A stretch of DNA of 64,000 nt from an uncultured Clostridia bacterium (GTDB lineage Bacteria > Bacillota > Clostridia > Oscillospirales > Ruminococcaceae), in assembly GCA_947089135.1 (NCBI GenBank), contig CAMUJF010000005.1, positions 1-64,000 on the forward strand, written 5' to 3'. Positions 44,496-53,440 of the stretch are shown in pieces; positions within the stretch are counted from its first letter, which is position 1, and the number at the start of each line of letters is the position of its first letter. A program made the translations under genes and the position numbers. Below the pieces are notes generated by a model, which saw nothing but the letters and a program-made list of their open reading frames with translations, was not told the DNA's origin and did no database searches.

Positions 44496-46928
44496 CTAAA
44501 TAATATCTCCATTTATATCAATAATCGTGTGTACATTTGCAAACTCTCTCATTTTAAAGGTTTGTTTGTAAAGCTGTCCTATGTAACTGCGAAACTGACT
44601 GTTGTTTCTGCATTTGATAATTATACGGTAACGGTATTTGCCGTTGATTTTCTCATGCAGACATTTTGACGGACCGAGCGCTCTTATAGGAACATTTATC
44701 TTCCCGGAGGCAATGCTGCCGCTTATAAGTCCGAGAAAAGCTTTGGATGCTTTGTCAGCACAGCTTTCTATCACCGAAGAAAACTCCAGTAAACATATAT
44801 CGCAGAAAGGAGGATAAACCAACGCCTGCCTTGAGGCTATCTCCTGCTCGTAAAACGCAGGATAATTCTGTTCCGCTGCCAGATTCAGTACATAATGTTC
44901 GGGAACATACGTCTGAATAATAGCACGTCCCTGTTTATCACCTCTTCCGCAGCGTCCCACAACCTGAGTTACAAGTGAAAAAGTTCTCTCATAACTTCGG
45001 AAATCCCCTGAAAATAACGCTTTATCAACGGACAGTACTCCAACCAACGTTACATTAGGAAAATCCAGTCCCTTAGCGATCATCTGAGTACCGAGCATTA
45101 TGTCATAATCTCCTTTTTCAAAAGCTCGGAAACTTTTCTCATAAGCATATCTCGAATATGTGGTATCAGCGTCCATACGCAAAATTCTTGCATTCGGAAA
45201 CAATGCCGCAACCTCGTCTTCAGCCCTTTGAGTACCCAGCCCTGTCATTTTAAGATGATTTGAACCGCACTTACCGCAAGCCTCAGGCATTTCAGCGCTA
45301 TAGCCGCAATAATGACACAGCACACGGCCGTTTGTCTTATGATATGTCATGGGTATGCTGCAATTCGGACATATAAGCGGTTCTTTGCAATCCGTACAGC
45401 TTATATAAGTATGATAACCCCTTCGGTTAAGAAGAAGAATTGTTTGCTCTTTTTTTTCAAGATTATAATTGATCTCTTCCACAAGCCTTTCTGAAAAAAC
45501 TGTGGAATTTCCATAAAACCCGTCTACAGCCAAATCAACCGTTTCAGTGACCGGAAGTCTATCTTGTGAATATCGTTCAGACATGGTAAAAAGCTTATAT
45601 CTTCCAGTTTTTGCGTAATAAAAGCTTTCTATGGACGGCGTGGCGGAAGCCATAAGGGTAACTGCATTATGAGTTATGCACCTTTTTTTGGCAATTTCCT
45701 TTGCATTGTACCTTGGAGACGACTCAGATTTGTAAGTTCTTTCGCCCTCTTCGTCAATAATAAAAAGTCCAATATTTTCCATAGGAGCAAAAACTGCGCT
45801 CCTTGTTCCCACAACGATCCTTGCCTGACCCTTTTTGACTCTTTTATATTCGTTAAGCCTTTGTGTAAGCGAAAGACTGCTATGCATTATTGCAACCATA
45901 TCTCCGAAAAGATCCTGAAACCGTTTTAAAACCTGCGGTGTAAGGGATATTTCGGGAATAAGCATAATAACATTTTTCCCCAAATCAAGAGTATGTTGAA
46001 TAAGCTTTGCAAAAACAGGAGTTTTACCGCTTCCCGTAACGCCGTAAAGCAGCGCGGCACACGGTTTGCCATCATCTATCAGAGCAGCGATACCGTTGTA
46101 TACCTGCTGCTGCTGTTTTGAAAGAATTATATCGTCTGCATTTTCTTTTGCGGAAACATCGGGCGTTTTCAGTATCTCATACTCATATGCTTCAGTAATT
46201 CCTTTTTTTGTCATACCGGTGACAACTGACGACGTAACTCCGCAGAGATAGCATATTTCCTTTATTGAAGCAGAGCCGCTGTCCGCAAGAAGTGTAACAA
46301 CGCTTTTCTGCTTCGGAGACAAGTTCGCCGCAAGTTTTCCCTTTGCAAAATCGGACGTAAGCTTTATCATTTTGACCGTTTCATCTTTGGTTCGTCTTTT
46401 TACCGAATCATGTTCAATCAAAAATCCCGCTTTTACAAGTTCGGAAACAAACTTGTTTTCAGCACCGTCCAACGAAGAAAAGTCATCCTTAACAGTTTTT
46501 AACAGGTTAAGCGCACCGTCCGAAAGAGCGTCCGCAGATAAGCTGCTGTCAGAAGAAAGCTCATACTTCTGTGTAAAATTTACGCTTAGTCCAATTGGAA
46601 TCAGCGTTTTAAACGCCTCAAAGTAAGTGCATAAGGTCGTTTCTCTGAGCCACATGACCAAATCGAGCATTTCGTCGTTGAGCAAAGGCTCGTCGTCAAT
46701 AATAGAATTTATAGGCTTGAAACGACTTGGATCCTCAATAGAAGCATTATCAATGCGTACAATAACGCCTATGCGTTTTCTGTTGCCGTTTCCAAAAGGA
46801 ACGAGTACTCTTACCCCTACTGCCGCCTTGCCGTCCATATCCATCGGAACAGTGTATTTATATCTTCTGTCATACCCATAGTCCGCAGAGCTTACCGCAA
46901 CAGCCGCCAAATGTTTTATAGTCTGCAA
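44496..46928 (-). CDS. priA: Primosomal replication-restart helicase PriA
   Basis: The 810-residue helicase reloads the replisome at stalled forks. It has an N-terminal DNA-binding part, Walker A GVTGSGKT, motif II in LFIIDEEGERTYK, and the zinc region with C-x2-C pairs (CTDC, CPNC, CHYC, CGKC). Motif II is normally D-E-E-H; here the histidine is glycine. The remaining helicase motifs (GTQMIAKGLDFPNV, QVVGRCGRGDKQG) look intact. The start is TTG with GGAGG seven bases upstream. coaBC, often placed before priA, is absent. Confidence 0.94.
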   Translation of the reverse strand: MQTIKHLAAVAVSSADYGYDRRYKYTVPMDMDGKAAVGVRVLVPFGNGNRKRIGVIVRIDNASIEDPSRFKPINSIIDDEPLLNDEMLDLVMWLRETTLCTYFEAFKTLIPIGLSVNFTQKYELSSDSSLSADALSDGALNLLKTVKDDFSSLDGAENKFVSELVKAGFLIEHDSVKRRTKDETVKMIKLTSDFAKGKLAANLSPKQKSVVTLLADSGSASIKEICYLCGVTSSVVTGMTKKGITEAYEYEILKTPDVSAKENADDIILSKQQQQVYNGIAALIDDGKPCAALLYGVTGSGKTPVFAKLIQHTLDLGKNVIMLIPEISLTPQVLKRFQDLFGDMVAIMHSSLSLTQRLNEYKRVKKGQARIVVGTRSAVFAPMENIGLFIIDEEGERTYKSESSPRYNAKEIAKKRCITHNAVTLMASATPSIESFYYAKTGRYKLFTMSERYSQDRLPVTETVDLAVDGFYGNSTVFSERLVEEINYNLEKKEQTILLLNRRGYHTYISCTDCKEPLICPNCSIPMTYHKTNGRVLCHYCGYSAEMPEACGKCGSNHLKMTGLGTQRAEDEVAALFPNARILRMDADTTYSRYAYEKSFRAFEKGDYDIMLGTQMIAKGLDFPNVTLVGVLSVDKALFSGDFRSYERTFSLVTQVVGRCGRGDKQGRAIIQTYVPEHYVLNLAAEQNYPAFYEQEIASRQALVYPPFCDICLLEFSSVIESCADKASKAFLGLISGSIASGKINVPIRALGPSKCLHEKINGKYRYRIIIKCRNNSQFRSYIGQLYKQTFKMREFANVHTIIDINGDII

Positions 46929-46947
46929 ATTTTTTCCTCCGCAGGGA

Positions 46948-47163
46948 TCAATCCTTTGAATTCTTGAGAGAAGGATCCTCTATAAAATAATATTTTCTTC
47001 CTGCGAATTCCTCGACAGCAGTTTTAACGGGTTTTTCCTCAAGGGTCTCGTTGTTATTGTACAGGTTGTCAGCGATCTCTCTTGCTCTCTTTGCAACAGC
47101 AATTACAACAGAGTAATAGCTTTCATTTTTCGTAGCGATTTGATTAATAGCAGGTCTAAGCAT
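46948..47163 (-). CDS. rpoZ: RNA polymerase omega subunit
   Basis: The 71-residue protein shows [26 protein letters not shown], and a C-terminal AVEEFAGRKYYFIED typical of Firmicute omega. It helps assemble RNA polymerase. The ATG at 47163 overlaps the end of gmk by eight bases and has GAGGTG upstream. Confidence 0.92.
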   Translation of the reverse strand: MLRPAINQIATKNESYYSVVIAVAKRAREIADNLYNNNETLEEKPVKTAVEEFAGRKYYFIEDPSLKNSKD

Positions 47164-47761
47164 TTTCCAACACCTCATCTATAGTATTTTTTATTTTAGC
47201 AGTTTTCAGCTCTTCCGCGCGAATAATTGACTTTATGTCGTTTACCGCTTCGGAAAGTTCGCCGTTAACAACGGCGTAATCATACTTGTACGCATGAACT
47301 ATTTCCCCTGCGGCTTCTCCGAGACGTTTTTCTATTACCTCGGCGGATTCAGTTCCGCGCTTTTCAAGACGTCTGCGAAGCTCTTTCAGCGACGGCGGAA
47401 GAATAAATATAAATACTGCGTCAGGACATTTTTCCTTGATCTTCATTGCACCCTGGACTTCAATTTCCAGAATAACGTGACAGCCTTTTTCAAGCATATC
47501 TTCAACGGGTTTCCTCGGAGTACCGTAATAATTTCCGCAGTAAGATGCGTATTCGAGCATACCTCCGTCAGCGATCATTTCCTCAAATTTATCTTTTGAC
47601 AAAAAAAAGTAATTTATTCCGTCTGTTTCACCGGGTCTTGGACTTCTTGTCGTTGCGGAAACCGAATAAAAGATGCTGTCGCCTTTAACGATCTCTGCCA
47701 GAACCGTACCCTTTCCGCAGCCTGACGGACCGGACACTACCATTAGTATACCTTTACTCAT
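47156..47761 (-). CDS. gmk: Guanylate kinase
   Basis: The 201-residue kinase converts GMP to GDP. The P-loop is [10 protein letters not shown], with [17 protein letters not shown] for GMP binding and [13 protein letters not shown]. The ATG at 47761 has GGAGG nine bases upstream and lies within the last codons of remA (8-bp overlap). Confidence 0.95.
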   Translation of the reverse strand: MSKGILMVVSGPSGCGKGTVLAEIVKGDSIFYSVSATTRSPRPGETDGINYFFLSKDKFEEMIADGGMLEYASYCGNYYGTPRKPVEDMLEKGCHVILEIEVQGAMKIKEKCPDAVFIFILPPSLKELRRRLEKRGTESAEVIEKRLGEAAGEIVHAYKYDYAVVNGELSEAVNDIKSIIRAEELKTAKIKNTIDEVLENA

Positions 47762-48008
47762 CGTCCGATTCCTCCTCGTCGTCCAGACGTCCTGCGACAG
47801 TCTCAGGCTGTACTGCAGATAAAATAACATGATCGCTGTCCATAATTATGACTGCACGAGTTCGCCTGCCGTAAGTAGCGTCAATAAGCAAACCTTTTTC
47901 CTTAGCTTCCTGAATAATACGCTTTATAGGGGCAGACTCCGGACTTACGATGGTAATGAGCCGTCCCGCGTTTATCATATTTCCAAAACCGATGTTAATA
48001 AGCTTCAT
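47754..48008 (-). CDS. remA: RemA-like regulatory protein (DUF370)
   Basis: The 84-residue protein matches Rem[21 protein letters not shown], then [24 protein letters not shown]. In B. subtilis RemA is a DNA-binding activator of biofilm matrix and osmoprotection genes. Position between yicC and gmk is the conserved one. The acidic tail (DDEEESDDE) extends past the usual core. The ATG at 48008 has GGAGG five bases before it. Confidence 0.9.
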   Translation of the reverse strand: MKLINIGFGNMINAGRLITIVSPESAPIKRIIQEAKEKGLLIDATYGRRTRAVIIMDSDHVILSAVQPETVAGRLDDEEESDDE

Positions 48009-48034
48009 ATGTTCCTCCGAAATATTCTCCAAGA

Positions 48035-48913
48035 CTATTCAATATTCTGAATCTGCTCGCGTATTTTTTCGATCTCTGACTTAAGCTCAACAACAATTTT
48101 GGTAATCTCAATATCCTGTGCTTTAGAGCCAATTGTGTTGCTCTCACGGTTAAACTCCTGTATCAAAAAGTCCAGCTTACGTCCCACAGGTTCCTTGATC
48201 TCAAGCAACGTACTGAACTGATGTATATGACTTTTCAGGCGCACTGTTTCCTCGTCCACAGCAGTTTTCTCCGAAAAAACAGCAGCTTCCGTCAGAATCC
48301 TTTGCTCATCGATCTTTTTATCCGAAAGTATCTCGCAAAGCTTGCCATAAAGTTTTTGACGGTACGCTTCCGTAACCATAGGAGAACGCTCTTCCACCAT
48401 ATCCACAAGCTCGCCGATATAACCGAGACGAGATTTTATATCGTCCATCATTTTCAGACCTTCAATCTCCCGCATTGAAATGAAGTTGTTGAGGGCTTCC
48501 TCCGCAACAGTTTTTACGTCGTTCCAGATAACTGTTTCGTCATCTGCAGTTTTTATCACGTTAAAAATGTCAGGAAGCCTTATGAGATTGGACAATGTCA
48601 AATCGTCTTTCAGTTTCAAACTTTCGTTTGCCTTTCTGAGAGCATTTACATAACCTGCCGCAATTGACTGGTTGACTTCGATTTGAGCGTCTTTTCCCTC
48701 AACATTAAAAATTGTCACACTTACATCGACTTTTCCGCGGAAAACACGTCCCTGTATAAAGGATTTAAGTTTTTCTTCAAGATATCCGTATGCCCTCGGA
48801 ACTCTTGCTGAAAACTCAAAATATCTGTGGTTCACAGATTTGATTTCCACCAAAATTTCTCTTCCGTCAATAGTCTGCTGAAATCTGCCGTATCCTGTCA
48901 TACTTTTAATCAT
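48035..48913 (-). CDS. YicC/YloC-family endoribonuclease or RNase adaptor
   Basis: The 292-residue protein starts with the family signature [12 protein letters not shown] and ends with the DUF1732 block [20 protein letters not shown]. YicC proteins have been linked to RNA decay. It is the first gene of the long operon that runs to spoVM. The ATG at 48913 has AAAGGA nine bases upstream. Confidence 0.9.
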   Translation of the reverse strand: MIKSMTGYGRFQQTIDGREILVEIKSVNHRYFEFSARVPRAYGYLEEKLKSFIQGRVFRGKVDVSVTIFNVEGKDAQIEVNQSIAAGYVNALRKANESLKLKDDLTLSNLIRLPDIFNVIKTADDETVIWNDVKTVAEEALNNFISMREIEGLKMMDDIKSRLGYIGELVDMVEERSPMVTEAYRQKLYGKLCEILSDKKIDEQRILTEAAVFSEKTAVDEETVRLKSHIHQFSTLLEIKEPVGRKLDFLIQEFNRESNTIGSKAQDIEITKIVVELKSEIEKIREQIQNIE

Positions 48914-48970
48914 GCAATGCAATCCTTTCCTCTTACAATTATCCGCTTCCATTATTAACACTTATTTTTA

Positions 48971-48999
48971 ATTATACCATTTTTTGCATTAAAAATCAA
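48971..48999 (-). promoter_or_regulatory. Promoter of the yicC-to-spoVM operon
   Basis: On the minus strand: TTGATT (48999-48994), 17 bp, TATAAT (48976-48971), with TGG before the -10. The fifteen genes downstream have spacings from overlap to 57 bp with no clear terminator until spoVM. Confidence 0.78.
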
Positions 49000-49011
49000 G
49001 TGTTTTACAAT

Positions 49012-49039
49012 AAAAAAGAGCCGAAAACGGCTCTTTTTT
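49012..49039. terminator. Strong bidirectional terminator
   Basis: AAAAAAGAGCCG and CGGCTCTTTTTT form a 12-bp stem with an AAAA loop. It lies 14 bases past the stop of the APH-like gene and upstream of the yicC promoter, so it insulates the two units. Confidence 0.88.
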
Positions 49040-49053
49040 ATTGTATTTTAATG

Positions 49054-49848
49054 TTAAAACAATTCATCCAGCAAAATGTAATACCGCAATTTTTCCCTGT
49101 TCGGCTTAATGTCAAGCTTTTCAAAAAGTATATTAGGGTCAAAATCCTTGTATACTTTACCGCCAAAGATTCCGCCGAAATTATTTTTCAAGCTGCGGTA
49201 ACAAAGAGAAATATCCTTCCATTTATCAGCAATTCCGGCATCACCCAAATCAATAAAACCGCTGACACTGCCGTTATTAAGGAAAATATTCGGCAGACAA
49301 AAGTCTCCGTGCGACAAAACCGGTTCAATCGGAGGCTTATTGCTTTCAAGCCAATCCAAAAGCTCTTTCGGACTTGCAAAGCCGCCTTTTCCAAATGTTT
49401 CGGGCTGCGCACATTCAGTATCTACAAGACCGTTTTCCACTCTGTATCTTGCTTCTTCAAGCTCAATATCAAGATTACATCGGTACGGACAGTCGGAAAT
49501 GGCAACGCTCCAAAGCATTTCCAAAGCCTCTGCAAGCAAGCCAAGCAGTTCATCGGGACGTTCCATATAATACGTATCGCAGGACATCTTCCCCTCTGCC
49601 TTACTCATAAGCAGATATTGATACTCCTCATGGATTTCATGACAAAGCACCTTTGGAACAGGTATTTTTCCGTCTAACCACTTCATCATCTGCACGGTTT
49701 TGTCTGCTTTCCGATTGTACTTTTCAATTTTTAGAACCTTATCCGGAAATATCAGTACCTGCGACTGCGAATGTCCGACCTTATTCAAAGTATACGGAAC
49801 ATCACCGACCATGCTTTTAATCGTATCGGGAATAAAAATACGCGTCAC
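49054..49848 (-). CDS. APH(3')-type aminoglycoside phosphotransferase homologue
   Basis: The 264-residue protein has the phosphotransferase core HGDFCLPNIF with likely catalytic D182, then SGFIDLGDAGIADKWKDISL with the metal-binding aspartate. It also matches APH(3') enzymes at KWLDGKIPVPKVL, SDCPY and the C-terminal YYILLDELF, and its length equals theirs (264). APH(3') enzymes inactivate kanamycin and neomycin. No mobile element is next to it, and it sits among housekeeping genes. The start is GTG with AAGGAAG seven bases upstream. Activity is untested, and a metabolic substrate is possible. Confidence 0.85.
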   Translation of the reverse strand: MTRIFIPDTIKSMVGDVPYTLNKVGHSQSQVLIFPDKVLKIEKYNRKADKTVQMMKWLDGKIPVPKVLCHEIHEEYQYLLMSKAEGKMSCDTYYMERPDELLGLLAEALEMLWSVAISDCPYRCNLDIELEEARYRVENGLVDTECAQPETFGKGGFASPKELLDWLESNKPPIEPVLSHGDFCLPNIFLNNGSVSGFIDLGDAGIADKWKDISLCYRSLKNNFGGIFGGKVYKDFDPNILFEKLDIKPNREKLRYYILLDELF

Positions 49849-49867
49849 TGTTTGTCTTCCTTATTTT

Positions 49868-50032
49868 TTAACTTTTATTCGCTGAATATAAGCACAAATA
49901 GAAAAATCCCGCTCCAAGACTGCATACAGCAGCAGCGATATGTCCTGTAAACAGATTTATTTCCGTGCATAAGAATAGGAATATTAAAAAAATCAAAAAA
50001 ACAGCTGATAAACGTTTCTCTTTTTTATTCAT
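49868..50032 (-). CDS. Small membrane protein (54 residues)
   Basis: A short frame with a good ribosome site (AAGGA seven bases before the ATG) encodes a lysine-rich start (MNKKEKRLS), a hydrophobic helix (about residues 10-24), a short polar turn (TEINLFTGH), and a second helix (31-50). I do not recognise a family. It ends 19 bp before the APH-like gene, which it probably precedes in one message. Confidence 0.6.
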   Translation of the reverse strand: MNKKEKRLSAVFLIFLIFLFLCTEINLFTGHIAAAVCSLGAGFFYLCLYSANKS

Positions 50033-50076
50033 TGAATTTTCCTTCCAATACTGACATTAATCCGAATCGGTACATA

Positions 50077-51474
50077 TTATACCGGGTGAACCTTATTCTC
50101 CGCATCGGCGTGAGCGCTGTCAACACCATACTTTGCGTCACGTCTCTTTGCAAAAAACTTAGGCGCAACCTGCGGGAACATAGCGTAGCTGAGTACGTCC
50201 TCCTCCTGCTCTGCCCATTCGGAAGCTTCCTCTTTAAGCTTATTAAGTTCAGGCTGCAAAAGATCAGCGGGACGACAGGTAATGGATTCCTCGCCCTTAA
50301 GTATCTTCTTGCTGAACTCAGGGTCAATCGGAGCGGGAGTTTTTCCGTACTCACCCTTAACAAGAGCCTTAAATTCCTTTGTAACAGTTTTATAGCGTTC
50401 GCCGTTGATTACGTTAAACACAGCCTGTGTACCAACAATTTGAGATGTAGGCGTAACAAGCGGAGGATATCCGGCATCCTTACGAACATTCGGGACTTCC
50501 TTAAGCACATCGGTAAACTTATCCTCTTTTCCCGCCTGCTTAAGCTGTGAAAGCAGATTAGAAAGCATTCCGCCGGGAACCTGATAAATAAGAGCGTTTG
50601 CGTCAACAGCAAGCATTTTCGGATCAAGCTGACCGTTGTCAATGTATTTCTTGCGAAGCTTCATAAAATAATCGCGAATCTCGGTAAGCAGAACAAGATC
50701 AAGTCCCGTGTCATACTCAGTACCCTGTAAAGCTGCAACCATTGACTCGGTAGGCGCATGGGAAGTGCCCAAAGCAAGCGGAGACATAGCAGTGTCAATC
50801 ATATCCGCGCCGTTTTCAATACCCTTTAAAAGGCACATTGAAGCCAGTCCCGAAGTATAGTGGGTGTGAAGCTGTACAGGAATCTTTACAGCCGCCTTGA
50901 TAGCCTTAACAAGCTCGGCAGTTCTGTAAGGAGTAAGCAAAGCAGCCATGTCCTTAATACATATAGAATCAGCGCCCTCCGCCTCTATCTCCTTGCAGTA
51001 ATTAACATAATAGTCGGTGGTAAACACATCTCCCAACGTATAGGAAATTGCAACCTGAGCGTGTGCTCCCTCTTTCTTTGCAGCAGAAATAGCTGTTCTG
51101 AGATTTCTTATATCGTTGAGAGCATCGAAAATACGAATAATATCAATACCGTTTGCAACGGATTTCTGAACGAAGTACTCCAGAACGTCATCAGCATAGT
51201 GACGGTAACCCAACATATTCTGACCTCTGAACAGCATCTGAAGCTTTGTGTTGGGCATTTCCTTGCGAAGTATGCGGAGTCTTTCCCAAGGATCCTCATT
51301 AAGGAAACGGAGACATGAGTCAAATGTTGCTCCGCCCCAAACCTCTGCGGAATAATAGCCGACTTTATCCATTGTAGAAAGTATGGGACGCATTTCGTCC
51401 ATAGTCATTCTTGTAGCAATAAGGGACTGGTGAGCGTCACGGAGAACAGTTTCGGTAACTTTTATCTTAGCCAT
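50077..51474 (-). CDS. Pyruvate/oxaloacetate carboxyltransferase subunit (OadA/PycB, 5S type)
   Basis: The 465-residue protein has the HMGL-like barrel of biotin-dependent pyruvate carboxyltransferases: ETVLRDAHQSLIATRM, GGATFDSCLRFL, RGQNMLGYRHY and CIKDMAALLTPYR, whose lysine is carbamylated in relatives. It lacks a biotin domain, which is supplied by the gene just upstream. The set resembles the 5S part of transcarboxylase or the alpha part of oxaloacetate decarboxylase. The ATG at 51474 follows AAAGG. Confidence 0.9.
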   Translation of the reverse strand: MAKIKVTETVLRDAHQSLIATRMTMDEMRPILSTMDKVGYYSAEVWGGATFDSCLRFLNEDPWERLRILRKEMPNTKLQMLFRGQNMLGYRHYADDVLEYFVQKSVANGIDIIRIFDALNDIRNLRTAISAAKKEGAHAQVAISYTLGDVFTTDYYVNYCKEIEAEGADSICIKDMAALLTPYRTAELVKAIKAAVKIPVQLHTHYTSGLASMCLLKGIENGADMIDTAMSPLALGTSHAPTESMVAALQGTEYDTGLDLVLLTEIRDYFMKLRKKYIDNGQLDPKMLAVDANALIYQVPGGMLSNLLSQLKQAGKEDKFTDVLKEVPNVRKDAGYPPLVTPTSQIVGTQAVFNVINGERYKTVTKEFKALVKGEYGKTPAPIDPEFSKKILKGEESITCRPADLLQPELNKLKEEASEWAEQEEDVLSYAMFPQVAPKFFAKRRDAKYGVDSAHADAENKVHPV

Positions 51475-51495
51475 TTTGATCAACCTTTCGTAAGA

Positions 51496-51858
51496 TTACT
51501 GAATGTATGCGAGAGCGTCGCCTGAATTTACACTGTCGCCTTTCTTTACGCTGATCGCAGAAACTTTTCCGGCTTTGGGAGCAACGATATCGTTCTCCAT
51601 TTTCATAGCTTCAAGAACCATAAGTACCTGACCCTCTGTAACGCTATCACCTACAGAAGCCTTAACGTCAAGAATCGTACCGGGCATAGGAGCGTTTACG
51701 GCAGTTCCATCAGCAGGAGCCGCAGCAACAGGTGCTGGAACTGCCTGTACGGGAGCGGAAACCGCAGCCGGTGTTGCAGCAGGAGATGCTCCTCCGGAAA
51801 CTTCCTCAACAGCAACATCGTAAGCCTTTCCGTTTACGGTAATATTAAATCTTTTCAT
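51496..51858 (-). CDS. Biotin carboxyl carrier protein
   Basis: The 120-residue protein has an N-terminal strand part (MKRFNITVNGKAYDV), a linker rich in Ala, Pro and Val (about residues 25-50), and a C-terminal biotinyl domain whose biotin lysine lies in LEAMKMEN. It shuttles carboxyl groups between the two carboxyltransferase subunits encoded on either side. In size and linker it resembles the 1.3S transcarboxylase subunit. Confidence 0.92.
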   Translation of the reverse strand: MKRFNITVNGKAYDVAVEEVSGGASPAATPAAVSAPVQAVPAPVAAAPADGTAVNAPMPGTILDVKASVGDSVTEGQVLMVLEAMKMENDIVAPKAGKVSAISVKKGDSVNSGDALAYIQ

Positions 51859-51915
51859 AACAATAACCACCAATCATAAAAATTTACAAATTGCTTATCT
51901 CTAAATTTCTAACCT

Positions 51916-53283
51916 CTAAAAGGGCATATTGCTGTGCTTCTTTGGCAGACGTTTTGTCATTCTCTTGCCGTTCATAAGTTCAAGAACAGCAATGATTTTA
52001 GTGCGTGCTTCTTCTGCGGAAATTATCCCGTCAATGCAGCCTTTTGCTGCGGCATCAAACGCGGAAGCGTTTTCATCAGCATACTGAGAAGCCAGCTTAT
52101 TTCTTTCCTCTGAAAGATTAGCCGCGCCTTTAAGCTTATCGTGCCAAAGAAATTCAACTGCAGCAACAGGTGCGATAGGAGAAATAACTGCCTCCGGATA
52201 TGCATAAGTAACATCGGCATTTCCCGCTCCAAAAGCAGCCATAGCCGCACCGTAAGCTTTACCGCTTACAACAGATACTTTAAGAGTTGTAGCCTCAGCA
52301 TATGCATTGGAAACCTTTGCCATATCTCTTACACAAGCGTCGGAAGCAAAGCCCTCGGTATCAATATAGGTAAGTACAGGTATCGAAAAAGCGTCACAGG
52401 TTCTTACAAATCTTGCAAGCTTTGAACAATCGTCAGAAGTAAGTTTATCCGCTGATTTATTTGTAGCCGCTATTCCCACAGCAGAACCTCCGACAGTTGC
52501 AATTGCGGTATAGGCGGACGTTCCGAAGCCGGACGAAAGCTCGATAACACTGTCCGAATCAGCAACAGCCGATGCAATCTCATCAGCAGTACCGCTTGCA
52601 GCCTTGCCTGTTTCAGAAAATTCAAACATAGGCGCAGAGGAAATATTGTTAGCAGGAAGAATTGCAATAAGCTTTTTAACAGCCTCCATTGCCGCCTTAT
52701 CATCTTTAGCGGAAAGAGCCGCCGTTCCGTTAGCAACAGCATTCTCTCCATTTATATCTTTGCCGGGAGTCGTATAAAGCTCTCCGTCATCTGTAATAAC
52801 AACAAAATCAGCAGAGCATGCAACCATAGCCGCACTTCCCGCGCAGGTACCGGCAATTACCGAAATCTGAGGAACAACACCTGAAAGATTACTTGTCCAC
52901 AGCAACATATCGCTGTAGGCCTTAATAGCTTCAGCGCCGTCGTCAACAAAAGCTCCGTTGGAATCATAAATACCCACAACAGGTACGCCCGTACGTGAAG
53001 CAAGGTCAAATACTTTACATATCTTTGCCGCATGACGATTGTTTACAGCTCCGCCCTTTACGGATTTGTCCTGTGAGAATGCATAAACCGGACTTCCGTC
53101 AACGTATCCGTAAGCAGTAATAACTCCCGCGGGAGAGTCTCCGTTCATAACGGCAGCGTCAAGTTCGGTGAACTGTCCGTCGTCAAACAATTCCGCAAGA
53201 CGTTTTGCCGCCGCGCTTTGGCAGCCCGCTGCCGAGTACGACTTATAGACGTCAAATTTAGCCTTCTGGCTTTCAGTTAACAT
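51916..53283 (-). CDS. Acyl-CoA-type carboxyltransferase subunit (12S-like), divergent
   Basis: The 455-residue protein has the crotonase-like carboxyltransferase fold in two halves. The N-half holds GTCAGSAAMVACSADFVV; the C-half holds PVLTYIDTEGFASDA and SGKAYGAAMAAFGAG. Typical methylmalonyl-CoA carboxyltransferases have about 510 residues with longer loops and a fuller glycine pattern, so this one is short and divergent. The acyl-CoA substrate is inferred, probably methylmalonyl- or malonyl-type. A strong promoter lies upstream, and the carrier gene follows. Confidence 0.8.
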   Translation of the reverse strand: MLTESQKAKFDVYKSYSAAGCQSAAAKRLAELFDDGQFTELDAAVMNGDSPAGVITAYGYVDGSPVYAFSQDKSVKGGAVNNRHAAKICKVFDLASRTGVPVVGIYDSNGAFVDDGAEAIKAYSDMLLWTSNLSGVVPQISVIAGTCAGSAAMVACSADFVVITDDGELYTTPGKDINGENAVANGTAALSAKDDKAAMEAVKKLIAILPANNISSAPMFEFSETGKAASGTADEIASAVADSDSVIELSSGFGTSAYTAIATVGGSAVGIAATNKSADKLTSDDCSKLARFVRTCDAFSIPVLTYIDTEGFASDACVRDMAKVSNAYAEATTLKVSVVSGKAYGAAMAAFGAGNADVTYAYPEAVISPIAPVAAVEFLWHDKLKGAANLSEERNKLASQYADENASAFDAAAKGCIDGIISAEEARTKIIAVLELMNGKRMTKRLPKKHSNMPF

Positions 53284-53359
53284 ATAAGGTTCCTCCGTTC
53301 GATATCAGTATCCGAGATCGGCATAGCCGAATACGGTTACAAAAAATTATACCAAAATA

Positions 53360-53388
53360 ATTATACAACTTTTTTTCTTGATTGACAA
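53360..53388 (-). promoter_or_regulatory. Promoter of the carboxyltransferase operon
   Basis: On the minus strand: TTGTCA (53388-53383), 17 bp, TATAAT (53365-53360). The leader of about 70 bases contains a TCGGC/GCCGA hairpin before the ribosome site. Confidence 0.82.
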
Positions 53389-53440
53389 GATAATAACAAT
53401 ATTTTTACATATTTTTTCAATTTATTCATATTTAAGCAAA

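Noticed and set aside
49000..49677. 225-residue plus-strand frame
   Set aside because: Antisense to the APH-like gene and runs through the terminator; no ribosome site.
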